A stretch of DNA of 9,451 nucleotides from Atopobiaceae bacterium. GTDB taxonomy: Bacteria > Actinomycetota > Coriobacteriia > Coriobacteriales > Atopobiaceae. The stretch is taken from assembly GCA_017460265.1 (NCBI GenBank), contig JAFUBJ010000497.1, forward strand, positions 1 through 9,451. Direction: 5' to 3'. The notes under the pieces were generated by a model. That model saw nothing but the letters and a program-made list of their open reading frames with translations, searched no databases and was not told the origin of the DNA. Positions 1 through 6,719 of this stretch are shown here, one piece after another. The number at the start of each line of letters is the position of its first letter. Position 1 is the stretch's first letter. The position numbers were made by a program, and so were the translations under genes.

Positions 1-370
1 GAGCGGCCACATCATCTTCTCCAAGTACGAGACCACGGGCGACGGTATCCTGACGAGTCTCAAGATCATGGAGGTCATGATCGCAAAGGGCAAGCCGTTG
101 AGCGAGCTGGCGGCTCCTGTCGTGTTCTACCCGCAGGTTCTGAAGAACGTTCGCGTGAAGAGCAAGCCTGAGGCTCAAAACGACCCCGACGTCCAGGCGG
201 CCGTCCAGAAGGTCGCAGACGAGCTTGGCGACGAGGGACGCATTCTGGTGCGCGAGTCTGGCACCGAGCCGGTCATCCGCGTCATGGTCGAGGCGGGTAC
301 CGACGAGGTCTGCGAGAAGTACGTGGACAGCGTCATTGACGTCATCACCGCGAAGGGTCACCTGGCCTAA
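1..370 (+). CDS. glmM: Phosphoglucosamine mutase GlmM, 3' end only
   Basis: GlmM converts glucosamine-6-phosphate to glucosamine-1-phosphate in the cytoplasm, on the way to UDP-GlcNAc and peptidoglycan. Only the C-terminal 122 codons are present; the reading frame is open from base 2 and the 5' end lies outside the window. The first visible residues, SGHIIF followed by TTGDGILTSL, are the end of the family's sugar-binding GEQSGH segment and the helix after it. Near the end is RILVRESGTEPVIRVMVE, the phosphate-binding loop (RxSGTEP) of domain 4 in alpha-D-phosphohexomutases. The gene ends with TAA at 368-370 and is followed after 26 bp by a hairpin terminator. The downstream neighbour, an LCP cell-wall ligase, converges on it. 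Other hexomutases share the RxSGTEP loop, but the SGHIIF/TTGDG combination favours GlmM strongly. Confidence 0.96.
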   Translation, partial: SGHIIFSKYETTGDGILTSLKIMEVMIAKGKPLSELAAPVVFYPQVLKNVRVKSKPEAQNDPDVQAAVQKVADELGDEGRILVRESGTEPVIRVMVEAGTDEVCEKYVDSVIDVITAKGHLA

Positions 371-396
371 AGCAGACGGCATAAAAGCGTCACGAT

Positions 397-431
397 AAAG
401 GCCCGGTTCGGAAATTCCGAACCGGGCCTTT
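397..431. terminator. Bidirectional intrinsic terminator between glmM and the LCP gene
   Basis: Bases 397-413 and 415-431 are perfectly complementary (17 bp; the central AAATT must form the real loop). The stem is GC-rich (GGCCCGG core) and bordered by AAA on the left and TTT on the right, so it can act for both convergent genes. The glmM stop lies 26 bp before it and the LCP stop codon 24 bp after it. The U-tracts are short on both sides. Confidence 0.85.
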
Positions 432-455
432 GCTTGCGAATGGCAGGGATGGATC

Positions 456-2033
456 CTAGTAGTAGACCTGGTCAAAGCCAAGGATGACGATCACGTTGGC
501 GTTTGTGGGATACGACCCGTCGTTAGAGATGATCTCAGGGTTGCCGCCAATGATGTCGGCGATGGCCCTTGCCTTGCTCTCGGAATCGTCGCCGTTATAG
601 ACGATGACGGTGTTGTCCCACGTCGACATGGCGACGTCCGCCGTGGTGGAGAAGCCGCGCGACGACAGGTCGTCAGCCACGTTTATGGCCAATCCGTCAT
701 AGTCAGTGCCGTTCAGAACGGAAACCGTGCCGCTGTAGTCGGGCTCGTTTTCGGCTACGACGCCACCGTAGTGCTGCTCGCCGGTAGTGCTGATGGCGCC
801 TGCGATGCCTGCGGTGAAGTCGTCCTCCTCGTTGGCGTAGGGCGGCAGGCCAGCGTCGACGCGTCGCATCATTTCCTGCCAGGCCTCCGTGTCGCAGATC
901 TCGTACCAAAGCTCATCGTAGAAGGTAGAGATGGTGGGCTCCTGGCCAGAATAGAAGTTCTCGTCGATGTTGATGTCCTTCATCTGAGCGGCAAGGCTCA
1001 AGATGGTGCCCAGATCCATGTCGGTCGTCACGTAGTCGGCGAGCGTGGAGATGGTTCCCGACATGGTTACCAGGTCGCTTGCGAGCACCTTGCGGGCGAT
1101 GGCAGAGATGACCATGCGCTGGTTGGCGGCACGATAGAAGTCTCCTCCGCCATATTCGTCGTAGGCGTGGCGAGAACGGCAGAGCATGAGCGCGTCCCAG
1201 CCGTTGAGGTGGTGGGTCCCTGCCGAAAGCTCGAGTCCCGTGTATTCAGGGTCGCTAATGGGCACGGGAAGAGTTACGTCAATGCCGCCAATCTTGTCGA
1301 CGATGGCAACAAAGGCGTCAAAGTCAATCTCGGCGTAGTGGGAGATGGGTACGCCAGCAAATTCCTGCACGACCTCGACCATGTAGCTGGGGCCGCCGAA
1401 GCTATAGGCGGAGTTGATCTTGGACTGACCGTTGTATCCCATGTCAACGTAGGTGTCTCGTGGGATGGAGACGAGCGTGACCTTTACGTCCTGGGGGTCG
1501 ATACGGGCAAGGATGATGGTGTCGGCGCGGTAGTTCCAGTACTCCTCGCCCTCTTCCTCGATGCGCTCTTCGCCCTTGTCTACGCCTAGAAGCAGCATGT
1601 AGAACGGGTCGCTCGGCTTGTCTCGCTCTGCGAGGATGCTCAGAAGGTCTTGGTTGGCTCCTGCGGTAAGGCGCTTGTTGATGTTGTTGATGTATGCCCA
1701 TGCCAGCCCGCCAAAACCAAGGAGCGCAACAAGGAACACCACAAGAACGCCCCTCAGGACGGTTCGGCGTGCGCTCCTGCGACGCATGGCACTGTAGTGG
1801 GCGACAGAGGTGTTGCGTGAAAGGGCAGAGCTAGCGTCCTCCACCCCAGTATCGATGTCGGCGTCCGATGCGTGGCGTGCACCAATCGTGCTTGAATGCT
1901 TGCTGTGTTCGGCGCTCGTGATGGCTCTATGCTTTGCTGCGGCCAAGAGTCCCCCTTGTTCGTGGAGGCTGGCGCCTCCGTGATGTTGGGCATGTTCATA
2001 CCCAATTGGAGCTTCTTCTAAAGGAAGTTCCAT
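456..2033 (-). CDS. LCP family (LytR-CpsA-Psr) cell-wall polymer ligase with LytR_C domain
   Basis: LCP proteins transfer undecaprenyl-linked polymers (teichoic acids, polysaccharides, glycans) to peptidoglycan on the outer face of the membrane. The 525-residue protein has a cytoplasmic tail (1-93) rich in His, Ser and Ala with a basic RRRSARR stretch, one membrane segment at about 94-114, an LCP catalytic domain at about 144-316, and a C-terminal LytR_C domain at about 436-520. Visible LCP residues are the LLLGVD block (D152), RADTI (R169, D171), SIPRDT (R192, D193), KINSAY (K205), CRSRH (R286, R288) and R301/Q305 of YRAANQR, which bind pyrophosphate, metal and lipid in the family. I chose the ATG at 2033, preceded by GGAAG with a very short 3-nt gap; an alternative is the ATG at residue 83, which would keep the membrane segment but drop the tail. 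The frame stays open far upstream, but that is antisense to guaA. The polymer it attaches cannot be told from sequence. Confidence 0.92.
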   Translation of the reverse strand: MELPLEEAPIGYEHAQHHGGASLHEQGGLLAAAKHRAITSAEHSKHSSTIGARHASDADIDTGVEDASSALSRNTSVAHYSAMRRRSARRTVLRGVLVVFLVALLGFGGLAWAYINNINKRLTAGANQDLLSILAERDKPSDPFYMLLLGVDKGEERIEEEGEEYWNYRADTIILARIDPQDVKVTLVSIPRDTYVDMGYNGQSKINSAYSFGGPSYMVEVVQEFAGVPISHYAEIDFDAFVAIVDKIGGIDVTLPVPISDPEYTGLELSAGTHHLNGWDALMLCRSRHAYDEYGGGDFYRAANQRMVISAIARKVLASDLVTMSGTISTLADYVTTDMDLGTILSLAAQMKDINIDENFYSGQEPTISTFYDELWYEICDTEAWQEMMRRVDAGLPPYANEEDDFTAGIAGAISTTGEQHYGGVVAENEPDYSGTVSVLNGTDYDGLAINVADDLSSRGFSTTADVAMSTWDNTVIVYNGDDSESKARAIADIIGGNPEIISNDGSYPTNANVIVILGFDQVYY

Positions 2034-2074
2034 AGACTTCCGTATTTTCCGCCAAAGGTGTGGCCAGCACAACT

Positions 2075-2103
2075 CATATCCCGCCGTATCCACACAAGCA
2101 CAA
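2075..2103 (-). promoter_or_regulatory. Weak candidate promoter for the LCP gene
   Basis: Read on the minus strand, TTGTGC (2103-2098) and GATATG (2080-2075) are separated by 17 bp and lie about 42 bp upstream of the LCP start. Each hexamer matches the sigma-70 type consensus at only three positions, so this is a guess. The 216-bp divergent gap to guaA must hold promoters in both directions; no convincing guaA promoter was found (a TATCAT at 2208-2213 has no partner at proper spacing). Confidence 0.2.
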
Positions 2104-2249
2104 GATAGCTCTATGCCTTTTACCTGCATTTTGTGACATTTTGGGGTTGCGGGGTCGCCTAGGTTACCAGATGTGTGCGCTTCCGAAAATGCCACTTCGC
2201 CCTGTCGTATCATGTGATGGTTCTCGTTGCGCGGCGCTTGGAGGTATCC

Positions 2250-3839
2250 ATGAAGACCGATCAACCCAGACAGTTTGTTGCGGTGCTCGACTTTGGGGCG
2301 CAATATGGGCAGCTCATCGCCCGTCGCATACGCGATTGCCATGTGTATTCCGAGCTGGTGCCTTGCGACATCAGCGCCGCCGCGCTTGCCGCCATGGGGC
2401 CGTCGGCCCTCGTTTTGTCGGGCGGTCCAGCCAGCGTATATGCCGACGATGCACCACGCGTAGATTCCGGCATCTTTGAGCTGGGCGTTCCCGTCCTGGG
2501 CTTCTGCTATGGCCACCAGGTTATGGCCGTTACGCTGGGTGGCGAGGTCGCCCACGCCGAGAAGGGCGAGTACGGCCCTGCAGAGCTGGTGCGCTCCGGT
2601 TCGTCCGAGCTGCTTGTTTCCACTCCGGGCGAGCAGACCGTGTGGATGAGTCACCGCGACTCGGTGTGCCGCGTGCCGGATGGCTTCACGGTTACCGCCC
2701 ACACTGCGACCTGCCCTGTGGCGGCGATGGAGTGCTCTGAACGGCGCCTATATGCCACGCAGTTCCACCCCGAGGTGCGCCACACCGCCTATGGCCGCCG
2801 CATGCTGGAGAACTTCCTCTTTGGCATTTGCCGCCTTGAGCCCAGCTGGACCATGGAGGGCATCATCGAAGAGAAGGTGGCGGAGATCCGCGAACAGGTG
2901 GGAGACGACCGCGTGATTCTGGGCCTCTCGGGCGGCGTGGACTCCAGCGTGGTTGCCGCACTCGTTCACCGTGCTATAGGAGACCAGCTGACCTGTGTGT
3001 TTGTGAACCATGGCATGCTGCGCAAGGGCGAGCCCGAGCTGGTGGAGGAGGTCTTTCGCGGGGAGTTTGACGTGCCGCTGGTGCACGTGCATGCGGAAGA
3101 GCGCTACGCAGCGTTGCTGGCGGGTGTGACCGACCCCGAGGAAAAGCGCCGCCGCATTGGCACCGAGTTCTGGAAGGTGTTCTTTGAGGAGGCCGAGAAG
3201 CTGCACGGTGTGCGCTTCATGGCGCAGGGCACTATGTATCCCGACATCATCGAGAGTGGCGCGCGCAAGACGGGCGGCAAGGCATCTACCATCAAGAGCC
3301 AACACAACCTGATTCCCTTCCCCGAGGGCGTGCACTTTGACCTTATCGAGCCGCTGGATCACTTCTTTAAAGACGAGGTGCGCGAGCTGGGCGTGGCTCT
3401 GGGCCTGCCCGAAAAGATGGTGTATAGGCAGCCGTTCCCGGGGCCGGGCCTGGCCATTCGCATCATTGGCGAGGTCACGCCCGAGAAGCTGAACATCCTG
3501 CGCAACGCGGATGCCATCGTGCGCGAGGAACTGGACGAGTACAACCAGCGCCTGTTTGAGCAGACTGGCGACCGCAACTCCGAGCACAGCTGCTGGCAGT
3601 ACTTTGCGGTGTTGCCTGATATCAAGAGCGTGGGCGTGATGGGCGATGAGCGGACCTACGCGCGGCTGGTTATCCTGCGCGCGGTGGAGAGCGCCGACGC
3701 CATGACGGCGGACTGGGCGCGCCTGCCGTACGACGTGCTCGCGCGCATCAGTGGCCGCATCGTGGGCGAGGTGGCGGGCATCAACCGCGTGGTGTACGAC
3801 ATCACGCCCAAGCCTCCCGCGACGATAGAGTGGGAGTAG
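2250..3839 (+). CDS. guaA: GMP synthase (glutamine-hydrolysing)
   Basis: GuaA aminates XMP to GMP using ATP and ammonia released from glutamine, the last step of guanine nucleotide synthesis, in the cytoplasm. The 529-residue protein is full length. The class I glutamine amidotransferase domain is at about 9-192, with VLSGGP at 55-60, the nucleophile C86 in GFCYGHQ, and H173 and E175 in FHPEV. The ATP-pyrophosphatase domain begins at about 205 with the P-loop SGGVDSS (227-233), and the XMP-binding/dimerisation part contains RQPFPGPGLAIR (393-404) and ends in the family's typical PPATIEWE. I chose the ATG at 2250 because GGAGG lies 5 nt before it and homologues start just before the VLDFGAQY motif; the 25 codons upstream look non-coding. 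The gene is intact although the accessory element begins directly after its stop, as expected when an island inserts in or just behind the 3' end. Confidence 0.98.
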   Translation: MKTDQPRQFVAVLDFGAQYGQLIARRIRDCHVYSELVPCDISAAALAAMGPSALVLSGGPASVYADDAPRVDSGIFELGVPVLGFCYGHQVMAVTLGGEVAHAEKGEYGPAELVRSGSSELLVSTPGEQTVWMSHRDSVCRVPDGFTVTAHTATCPVAAMECSERRLYATQFHPEVRHTAYGRRMLENFLFGICRLEPSWTMEGIIEEKVAEIREQVGDDRVILGLSGGVDSSVVAALVHRAIGDQLTCVFVNHGMLRKGEPELVEEVFRGEFDVPLVHVHAEERYAALLAGVTDPEEKRRRIGTEFWKVFFEEAEKLHGVRFMAQGTMYPDIIESGARKTGGKASTIKSQHNLIPFPEGVHFDLIEPLDHFFKDEVRELGVALGLPEKMVYRQPFPGPGLAIRIIGEVTPEKLNILRNADAIVREELDEYNQRLFEQTGDRNSEHSCWQYFAVLPDIKSVGVMGDERTYARLVILRAVESADAMTADWARLPYDVLARISGRIVGEVAGINRVVYDITPKPPATIEWE

Positions 3840-3840
3840 C

Positions 3841-4047
3841 TCAGCACATTATCGTGAGGTCTATCTGACGGCGCATCTGGTGGGCTCTGGTCCACTGGGT
3901 GCGTCGTCTTGCGTTTGTGAACTTGGAAGCCAGTAGAGCGGTGGCTAGCTTGTTGTACTGATAATCTGGTGCGTTCGCCCAGTTAAATGCCCTTGTTTAG
4001 AGCGACTAGTGCCGGCGAGCTCAATTATCCTCACGATAATGTGCTGA
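3841..4047. repeat. 19-bp perfect inverted repeat enclosing 169 bp
   Basis: TCAGCACATTATCGTGAGG at 3841-3859 is exactly reverse-complementary to 4029-4047. The left arm starts two bases after the guaA stop codon. The enclosed 169 bp carry no gene. This layout fits an invertible segment, a small MITE-like insertion (no target duplication seen), or paired recombinase binding sites; the sequence alone does not decide. Confidence 0.85.
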
Positions 4048-4068
4048 TGACCTGCGCTGATGGCTCTG

Positions 4069-4129
4069 GTACTCACGAAGACGCCCCGTAGGCGCGAAAC
4101 CAACGCCGTTGGTACTCAATCGATACTCA
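4069..4129. repeat. Cluster of TACTCA motifs, possible integrase arm sites, with a central palindrome
   Basis: GGTACTCA occurs at 4069-4076 and 4111-4118, and ATACTCA at 4123-4129. Between them ACCAACG (4099-4105) and CGTTGGT (4107-4113) form a palindrome around one base. The integrase encoded at 8266-9345 has an N-terminal arm-binding domain, which in its family binds short repeats near the attachment site, so arm-type sites are a reasonable reading, but binding is not shown by sequence. Confidence 0.35.
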
Positions 4130-4174
4130 TGCAGCTAGAGAGGCTAGTGCGGCACCGAGAGGAACAGGATAAAT

Positions 4175-4192
4175 GGACAGAGATTGTTGTCC
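4175..4192. promoter_or_regulatory. Operator-like inverted repeat upstream of the methyltransferase
   Basis: GGACA (4175-4179) and TGTCC (4188-4192) form a 5-bp inverted repeat with an 8-bp spacer, about 58 bp before the methyltransferase start. R-M operons are often controlled by a controller protein or by the methyltransferase itself at such sites. No controller gene is seen in the window and the arms are short. Confidence 0.2.
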
Positions 4193-4250
4193 GTGACTGC
4201 GGGTATCATAGTTCCATTGGCAAGAACGCAAGCTGATATAAGGAGTGGGG

Positions 4251-5858
4251 GTGTATTCCATGACAGAACCCGGAGTCGTATTCACAAAGGACTGGGTAGT
4301 CGACTTTGTCCTCAACGTAGCTGGATACACCACCGACAGGGACCTCATATCTGGCTGTGTTGTCGAGCCGTCCTGCGGGGACGGGGCCTTCCTCGGTCGC
4401 GTGGTGTCACGGTTATGTGAGTGCGCGACGGACGCTGGTGCGTTGTCTGCCGAGCGCCTCGTTTCCTGCATAAGGGCCTACGACGTTGACAACGCTTCCG
4501 TCTTGGCAAGCAGAACGACCGTCAGGCGAGTGCTCGAGAGCTTCGGGATGAGCCCGGCCGACTCCGAGAGACTTGCTGGCATTTGGGTCATACAAGGCGA
4601 CTTTCTTCTGTCCGAAGTGCCCCCGGCTCGATGGGTGGTGGGCAACCCTCCCTATGTACGTTCGTCCCTCATTCCACGAGAACAGCGGGTGGCATACGGC
4701 CGAGTACTGCCCTGTGTGACCATGGGCTCGGATCTCTACGTCGGCTTCTTCGAGAAGGGCCTCGAGGCGCTTGAGGAGAACGGGGCTCTCTGCTTCATCT
4801 GTGCGGATCGCTGGTTGCAGAATCGATACGGATCGCGTCTGAGAGCCTTCGTTTCCGAGGGCTATAGTCTCGACGTGCACATCCGGATGCATGGCGTAGA
4901 TGCCTTCGAGGAGGACGTCTCGGCTTATCCGGCGATCTCGCTCATCAGAAGGGGTTCTGGCAGGCCCATGCGCTACATGGAGTGCGGGTCTCGCTTCTCC
5001 TTGGATGACGTGTGTGACGCCGAGGAGTGGATCTCTGCGGGAGAGGGAGCGTACCGTTCCGCGAATGCCACGGCAGACGTCCTCCCGCCCCTCCATGGAG
5101 CTGAGTCAATACCGCTTGCGTCTCCCGATAGGCTGAAAGTTCTCGGGGAACTTGCGCATCGGCATCCCCGTCTGGAGGATGCCGGGGTGAGGCTAGGCAT
5201 CGGCATCGCCTCGGGGTGCGACGAGGTGTACATCACCGAAGACCACGATCTCGTGGAGAGGGATCGTCTACTCCCGTTGTTCTTCATGCGTGACTGGAGG
5301 GCCGGCAACCATGAGGGAACGAAGTGCCTCGTGAACCCCTGGGGTTCGGACGGAAGGCTCGTCGATCTTGACAGCTACCCGAAGCTTAAGGGATACCTTG
5401 AGGAGAACGAGGAGAGGCTTAGGGCACGCAGGGTGGCCAAGGACCATCCAGACTCCTGGTATCGTACGCTCGACAAGCCTGACCAGTCGCTCATGGGAAG
5501 GGAAATGCTGCTCTTTCCTGATATGGCGATGCGGTCAGATCCCGTGTACAGTGACGGGTCTCGATATCCACACCACAACTGCTACTGGATGACATCGAGT
5601 GAGTGGGACGTGCGATCGTTGGGCGGGCTGATGATGAGCGACCTCGTCGAAGGTTATGTGGATGCGTTCGGGGTGAAGATGCGGGGCTCGACCCTCCGCT
5701 TCCAGGCGCAGTACCTGCGCATGGTGCACATCCCGCGCGCTGACGAGGTCGACGAGGGCACGAAGCGCGAGCTCGCGGAAGCTTTCATGGCGGGGGATCG
5801 TGAACGCGCGAACCTGGCGAGCAGAAGGGCTTATGGTTTGGAGGAAGCACATGCGTGA
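4251..5858 (+). CDS. Type II DNA adenine-N6 methyltransferase, PaeR7I/XhoI-type (predicted CTCGAG)
   Basis: This protein should transfer a methyl group from S-adenosylmethionine to adenine N6 and protect host DNA from the endonuclease encoded next. Using the GTG at 4251 it has 535 residues. FTKDWVVDFVLNVAGYTTD at about 11-29 precedes motif I, VVEPSCGDGAFL (37-48), the SAM-binding loop; the catalytic motif IV is NPPY at 132-135 in VVGNPPYVRS. This motif order is that of gamma-class N6-adenine enzymes, and the long remainder (about 200-535) would hold target recognition. Start choice: AAGGAG at 4240-4245 lies 5 nt before the GTG at 4251 but 14 nt before the ATG at 4260, which is the main alternative; a GTG at 4245 overlaps the binding site. 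Its stop overlaps the endonuclease start by 8 nt (ATGCGTGA), so the two are coupled. CTCGAG as target is inferred from the partner's family. Confidence 0.92.
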   Translation: MYSMTEPGVVFTKDWVVDFVLNVAGYTTDRDLISGCVVEPSCGDGAFLGRVVSRLCECATDAGALSAERLVSCIRAYDVDNASVLASRTTVRRVLESFGMSPADSERLAGIWVIQGDFLLSEVPPARWVVGNPPYVRSSLIPREQRVAYGRVLPCVTMGSDLYVGFFEKGLEALEENGALCFICADRWLQNRYGSRLRAFVSEGYSLDVHIRMHGVDAFEEDVSAYPAISLIRRGSGRPMRYMECGSRFSLDDVCDAEEWISAGEGAYRSANATADVLPPLHGAESIPLASPDRLKVLGELAHRHPRLEDAGVRLGIGIASGCDEVYITEDHDLVERDRLLPLFFMRDWRAGNHEGTKCLVNPWGSDGRLVDLDSYPKLKGYLEENEERLRARRVAKDHPDSWYRTLDKPDQSLMGREMLLFPDMAMRSDPVYSDGSRYPHHNCYWMTSSEWDVRSLGGLMMSDLVEGYVDAFGVKMRGSTLRFQAQYLRMVHIPRADEVDEGTKRELAEAFMAGDRERANLASRRAYGLEEAHA

Positions 5859-6507
5859 TGACGTCAAAGAGGCGGTGCTCGACTGCGTCAACTATGCCGT
5901 GACGAAGGGCACTCAGAGCGGCAGGCACATCGCTCCGCTCGCCATGAAGATTGCCGAGGACATGAGGCGTGTGGGATACGACCCAGACTCCATATTCCTC
6001 GATGATGTGAACGTGACCCTTCCTGGCTGGTTCCGGCCTTCGAAGAAGTGGGACATCACCGCCTTCGAGAACGGTGTTCTGGTTGCGGGCATCGAGCTTA
6101 AGAGCATCAACAGTAGCTTCGGCAACAATGCGAACAACCGCGCCGAGGAGGCCCTTGGCAGCGCGTCGGATGTCGACTATGCGACGCACAATCACCTCCT
6201 TGAGCCGAACGATCTTCCGCCTAACTTTGGTTATGTGCTCCTGATTCGCAAGACCCCTGAGAGCACGAGGCCCTCGAAGATTGGCGCCAAGTCGCGCTAC
6301 GCGTTCGACAAGGAGTTTGAGAACTCGTCCTACGTCGAGAGGTTTACTATTCTGGGAAAGCGCCTACTACGCGAGAGAATCTACCAGGCAGTGTGGGTTG
6401 CCGCTGTCGATCTCGAGAACGGCGAGGTGGAGGAGCCTGACCCCCTTATGACGTACGACAAGTTTGTTGCTCATCTCAAGGGCTGGATTGACGTCATGAG
6501 GGCGTAG
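5851..6507 (+). CDS. Type II restriction endonuclease, XhoI/PaeR7I family
   Basis: This enzyme should cleave unmethylated CTCGAG, the target of the XhoI/PaeR7I family. The 218-residue product carries the family's signature ELKS followed by SFGNNANNRAEEALGSA (about 82-105), where XhoI-type enzymes have ELKSQVGPSFGNN and NRTEEAIGSA. The PD-(D/E)xK core can be read as D68 (in KKWDIT) and E82-L-K84. It is somewhat shorter than the roughly 245 residues usual for PaeR7I, with no sign of truncation. I chose the ATG at 5851 because GGAGG at 5840-5844 is 6 nt upstream and the 8-nt overlap with the methyltransferase stop is typical of coupled R-M genes; in-frame ATGs at 5800 and 5833 lie before that binding site. 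It ends at TAG 6505-6507 and is followed by a small hairpin at 6530-6552. Methyltransferase first, endonuclease second, is the order that lets protection come before cutting. Confidence 0.9.
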   Translation: MRDDVKEAVLDCVNYAVTKGTQSGRHIAPLAMKIAEDMRRVGYDPDSIFLDDVNVTLPGWFRPSKKWDITAFENGVLVAGIELKSINSSFGNNANNRAEEALGSASDVDYATHNHLLEPNDLPPNFGYVLLIRKTPESTRPSKIGAKSRYAFDKEFENSSYVERFTILGKRLLRERIYQAVWVAAVDLENGEVEEPDPLMTYDKFVAHLKGWIDVMRA

Positions 6508-6529
6508 ACGCATCTCATCTTGGGTGGCT

Positions 6530-6552
6530 GACAATCATTGAATACGATTGTC
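6530..6552. terminator. Small hairpin after the endonuclease gene, possible terminator
   Basis: GACAATC (6530-6536) and GATTGTC (6546-6552) pair perfectly around a 9-base loop, 22 bp after the endonuclease stop. The stem is short and no T-tract follows, so termination is doubtful; it may be a protein binding site instead. Confidence 0.3.
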
Positions 6553-6599
6553 TGGCGTCTGCCGATAGTTGATTGCTTAAACTCTGTTGCTATAGGGGT

Positions 6600-6617
6600 C
6601 GCGGGGGATCCCCCGCG
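6600..6617. repeat. Perfect 18-bp GC-rich palindrome
   Basis: CGCGGGGGATCCCCCGCG is self-complementary over its full length, with a GGATCC centre. It touches the left arm of the larger hairpin at 6617-6673, so the two structures would compete in single-stranded DNA or RNA. No T-tract follows. Confidence 0.85.
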
Positions 6618-6673
6618 TGCGACGATTGCGATGCGGCTAGCTGCCACGGGCGGCCAGCCGCATCGCGTCGCAC
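6617..6673. repeat. Long bulged hairpin (18 paired bases)
   Basis: GTGCGACG (6617-6624) plus CGATGCGGCT (6629-6638) pair with AGCCGCATCG (6656-6665) plus CGTCGCAC (6666-6673); ATTG at 6625-6628 is an unpaired bulge and the loop is 17 bases. It could be an RNA structure, a terminator lacking a T-tract, or a single-strand DNA structure of a replication or transfer origin. Confidence 0.75.
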
Positions 6674-6719
6674 CGGGACGGCAAGTCGGAGCCCGTGTGG
6701 TGAGCGCCTATCGAGGGAA

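Larger units (their letters stand above)
3840..4250. other. Gene-free junction between guaA and the R-M operon (presumed left end of element)
   Basis: No open frame of useful length lies here in either direction. The region contains a 19-bp inverted repeat enclosing 169 bp, three TACTCA motifs at 4071-4129, a palindrome at 4099-4113, a second at 4175-4192, and the ribosome binding site AAGGAG (4240-4245) of the methyltransferase. No clear T-rich terminator for guaA is visible. A TATCAT at 4204-4209 could be a -10 element for the R-M operon, but no good -35 is at 17 bp. Its position at the 3' end of guaA suggests it includes the left attachment site, but the partner repeat is not in the window. 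Confidence 0.6.

Noticed and set aside
771..1589. A 272-codon plus-strand frame
   Set aside because: It is antisense to the LCP gene, whose protein has clear family motifs; the frame has no recognisable domain and is a GC-driven shadow.
2175..2249. Longer guaA start at 2175
   Set aside because: No homologue motif lies in these 25 codons and the strong GGAGG at 2240-2244 is placed for the ATG at 2250.
456..2702. A 748-codon minus-strand frame covering the LCP gene plus 223 further upstream codons
   Set aside because: The extra part lies antisense to guaA and across the promoter gap; the binding site and the family architecture place the start at 2033.
2748..3587. A 279-codon minus-strand frame
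   Set aside because: It is antisense to guaA, which is certain; the product is histidine- and leucine-rich without motifs.
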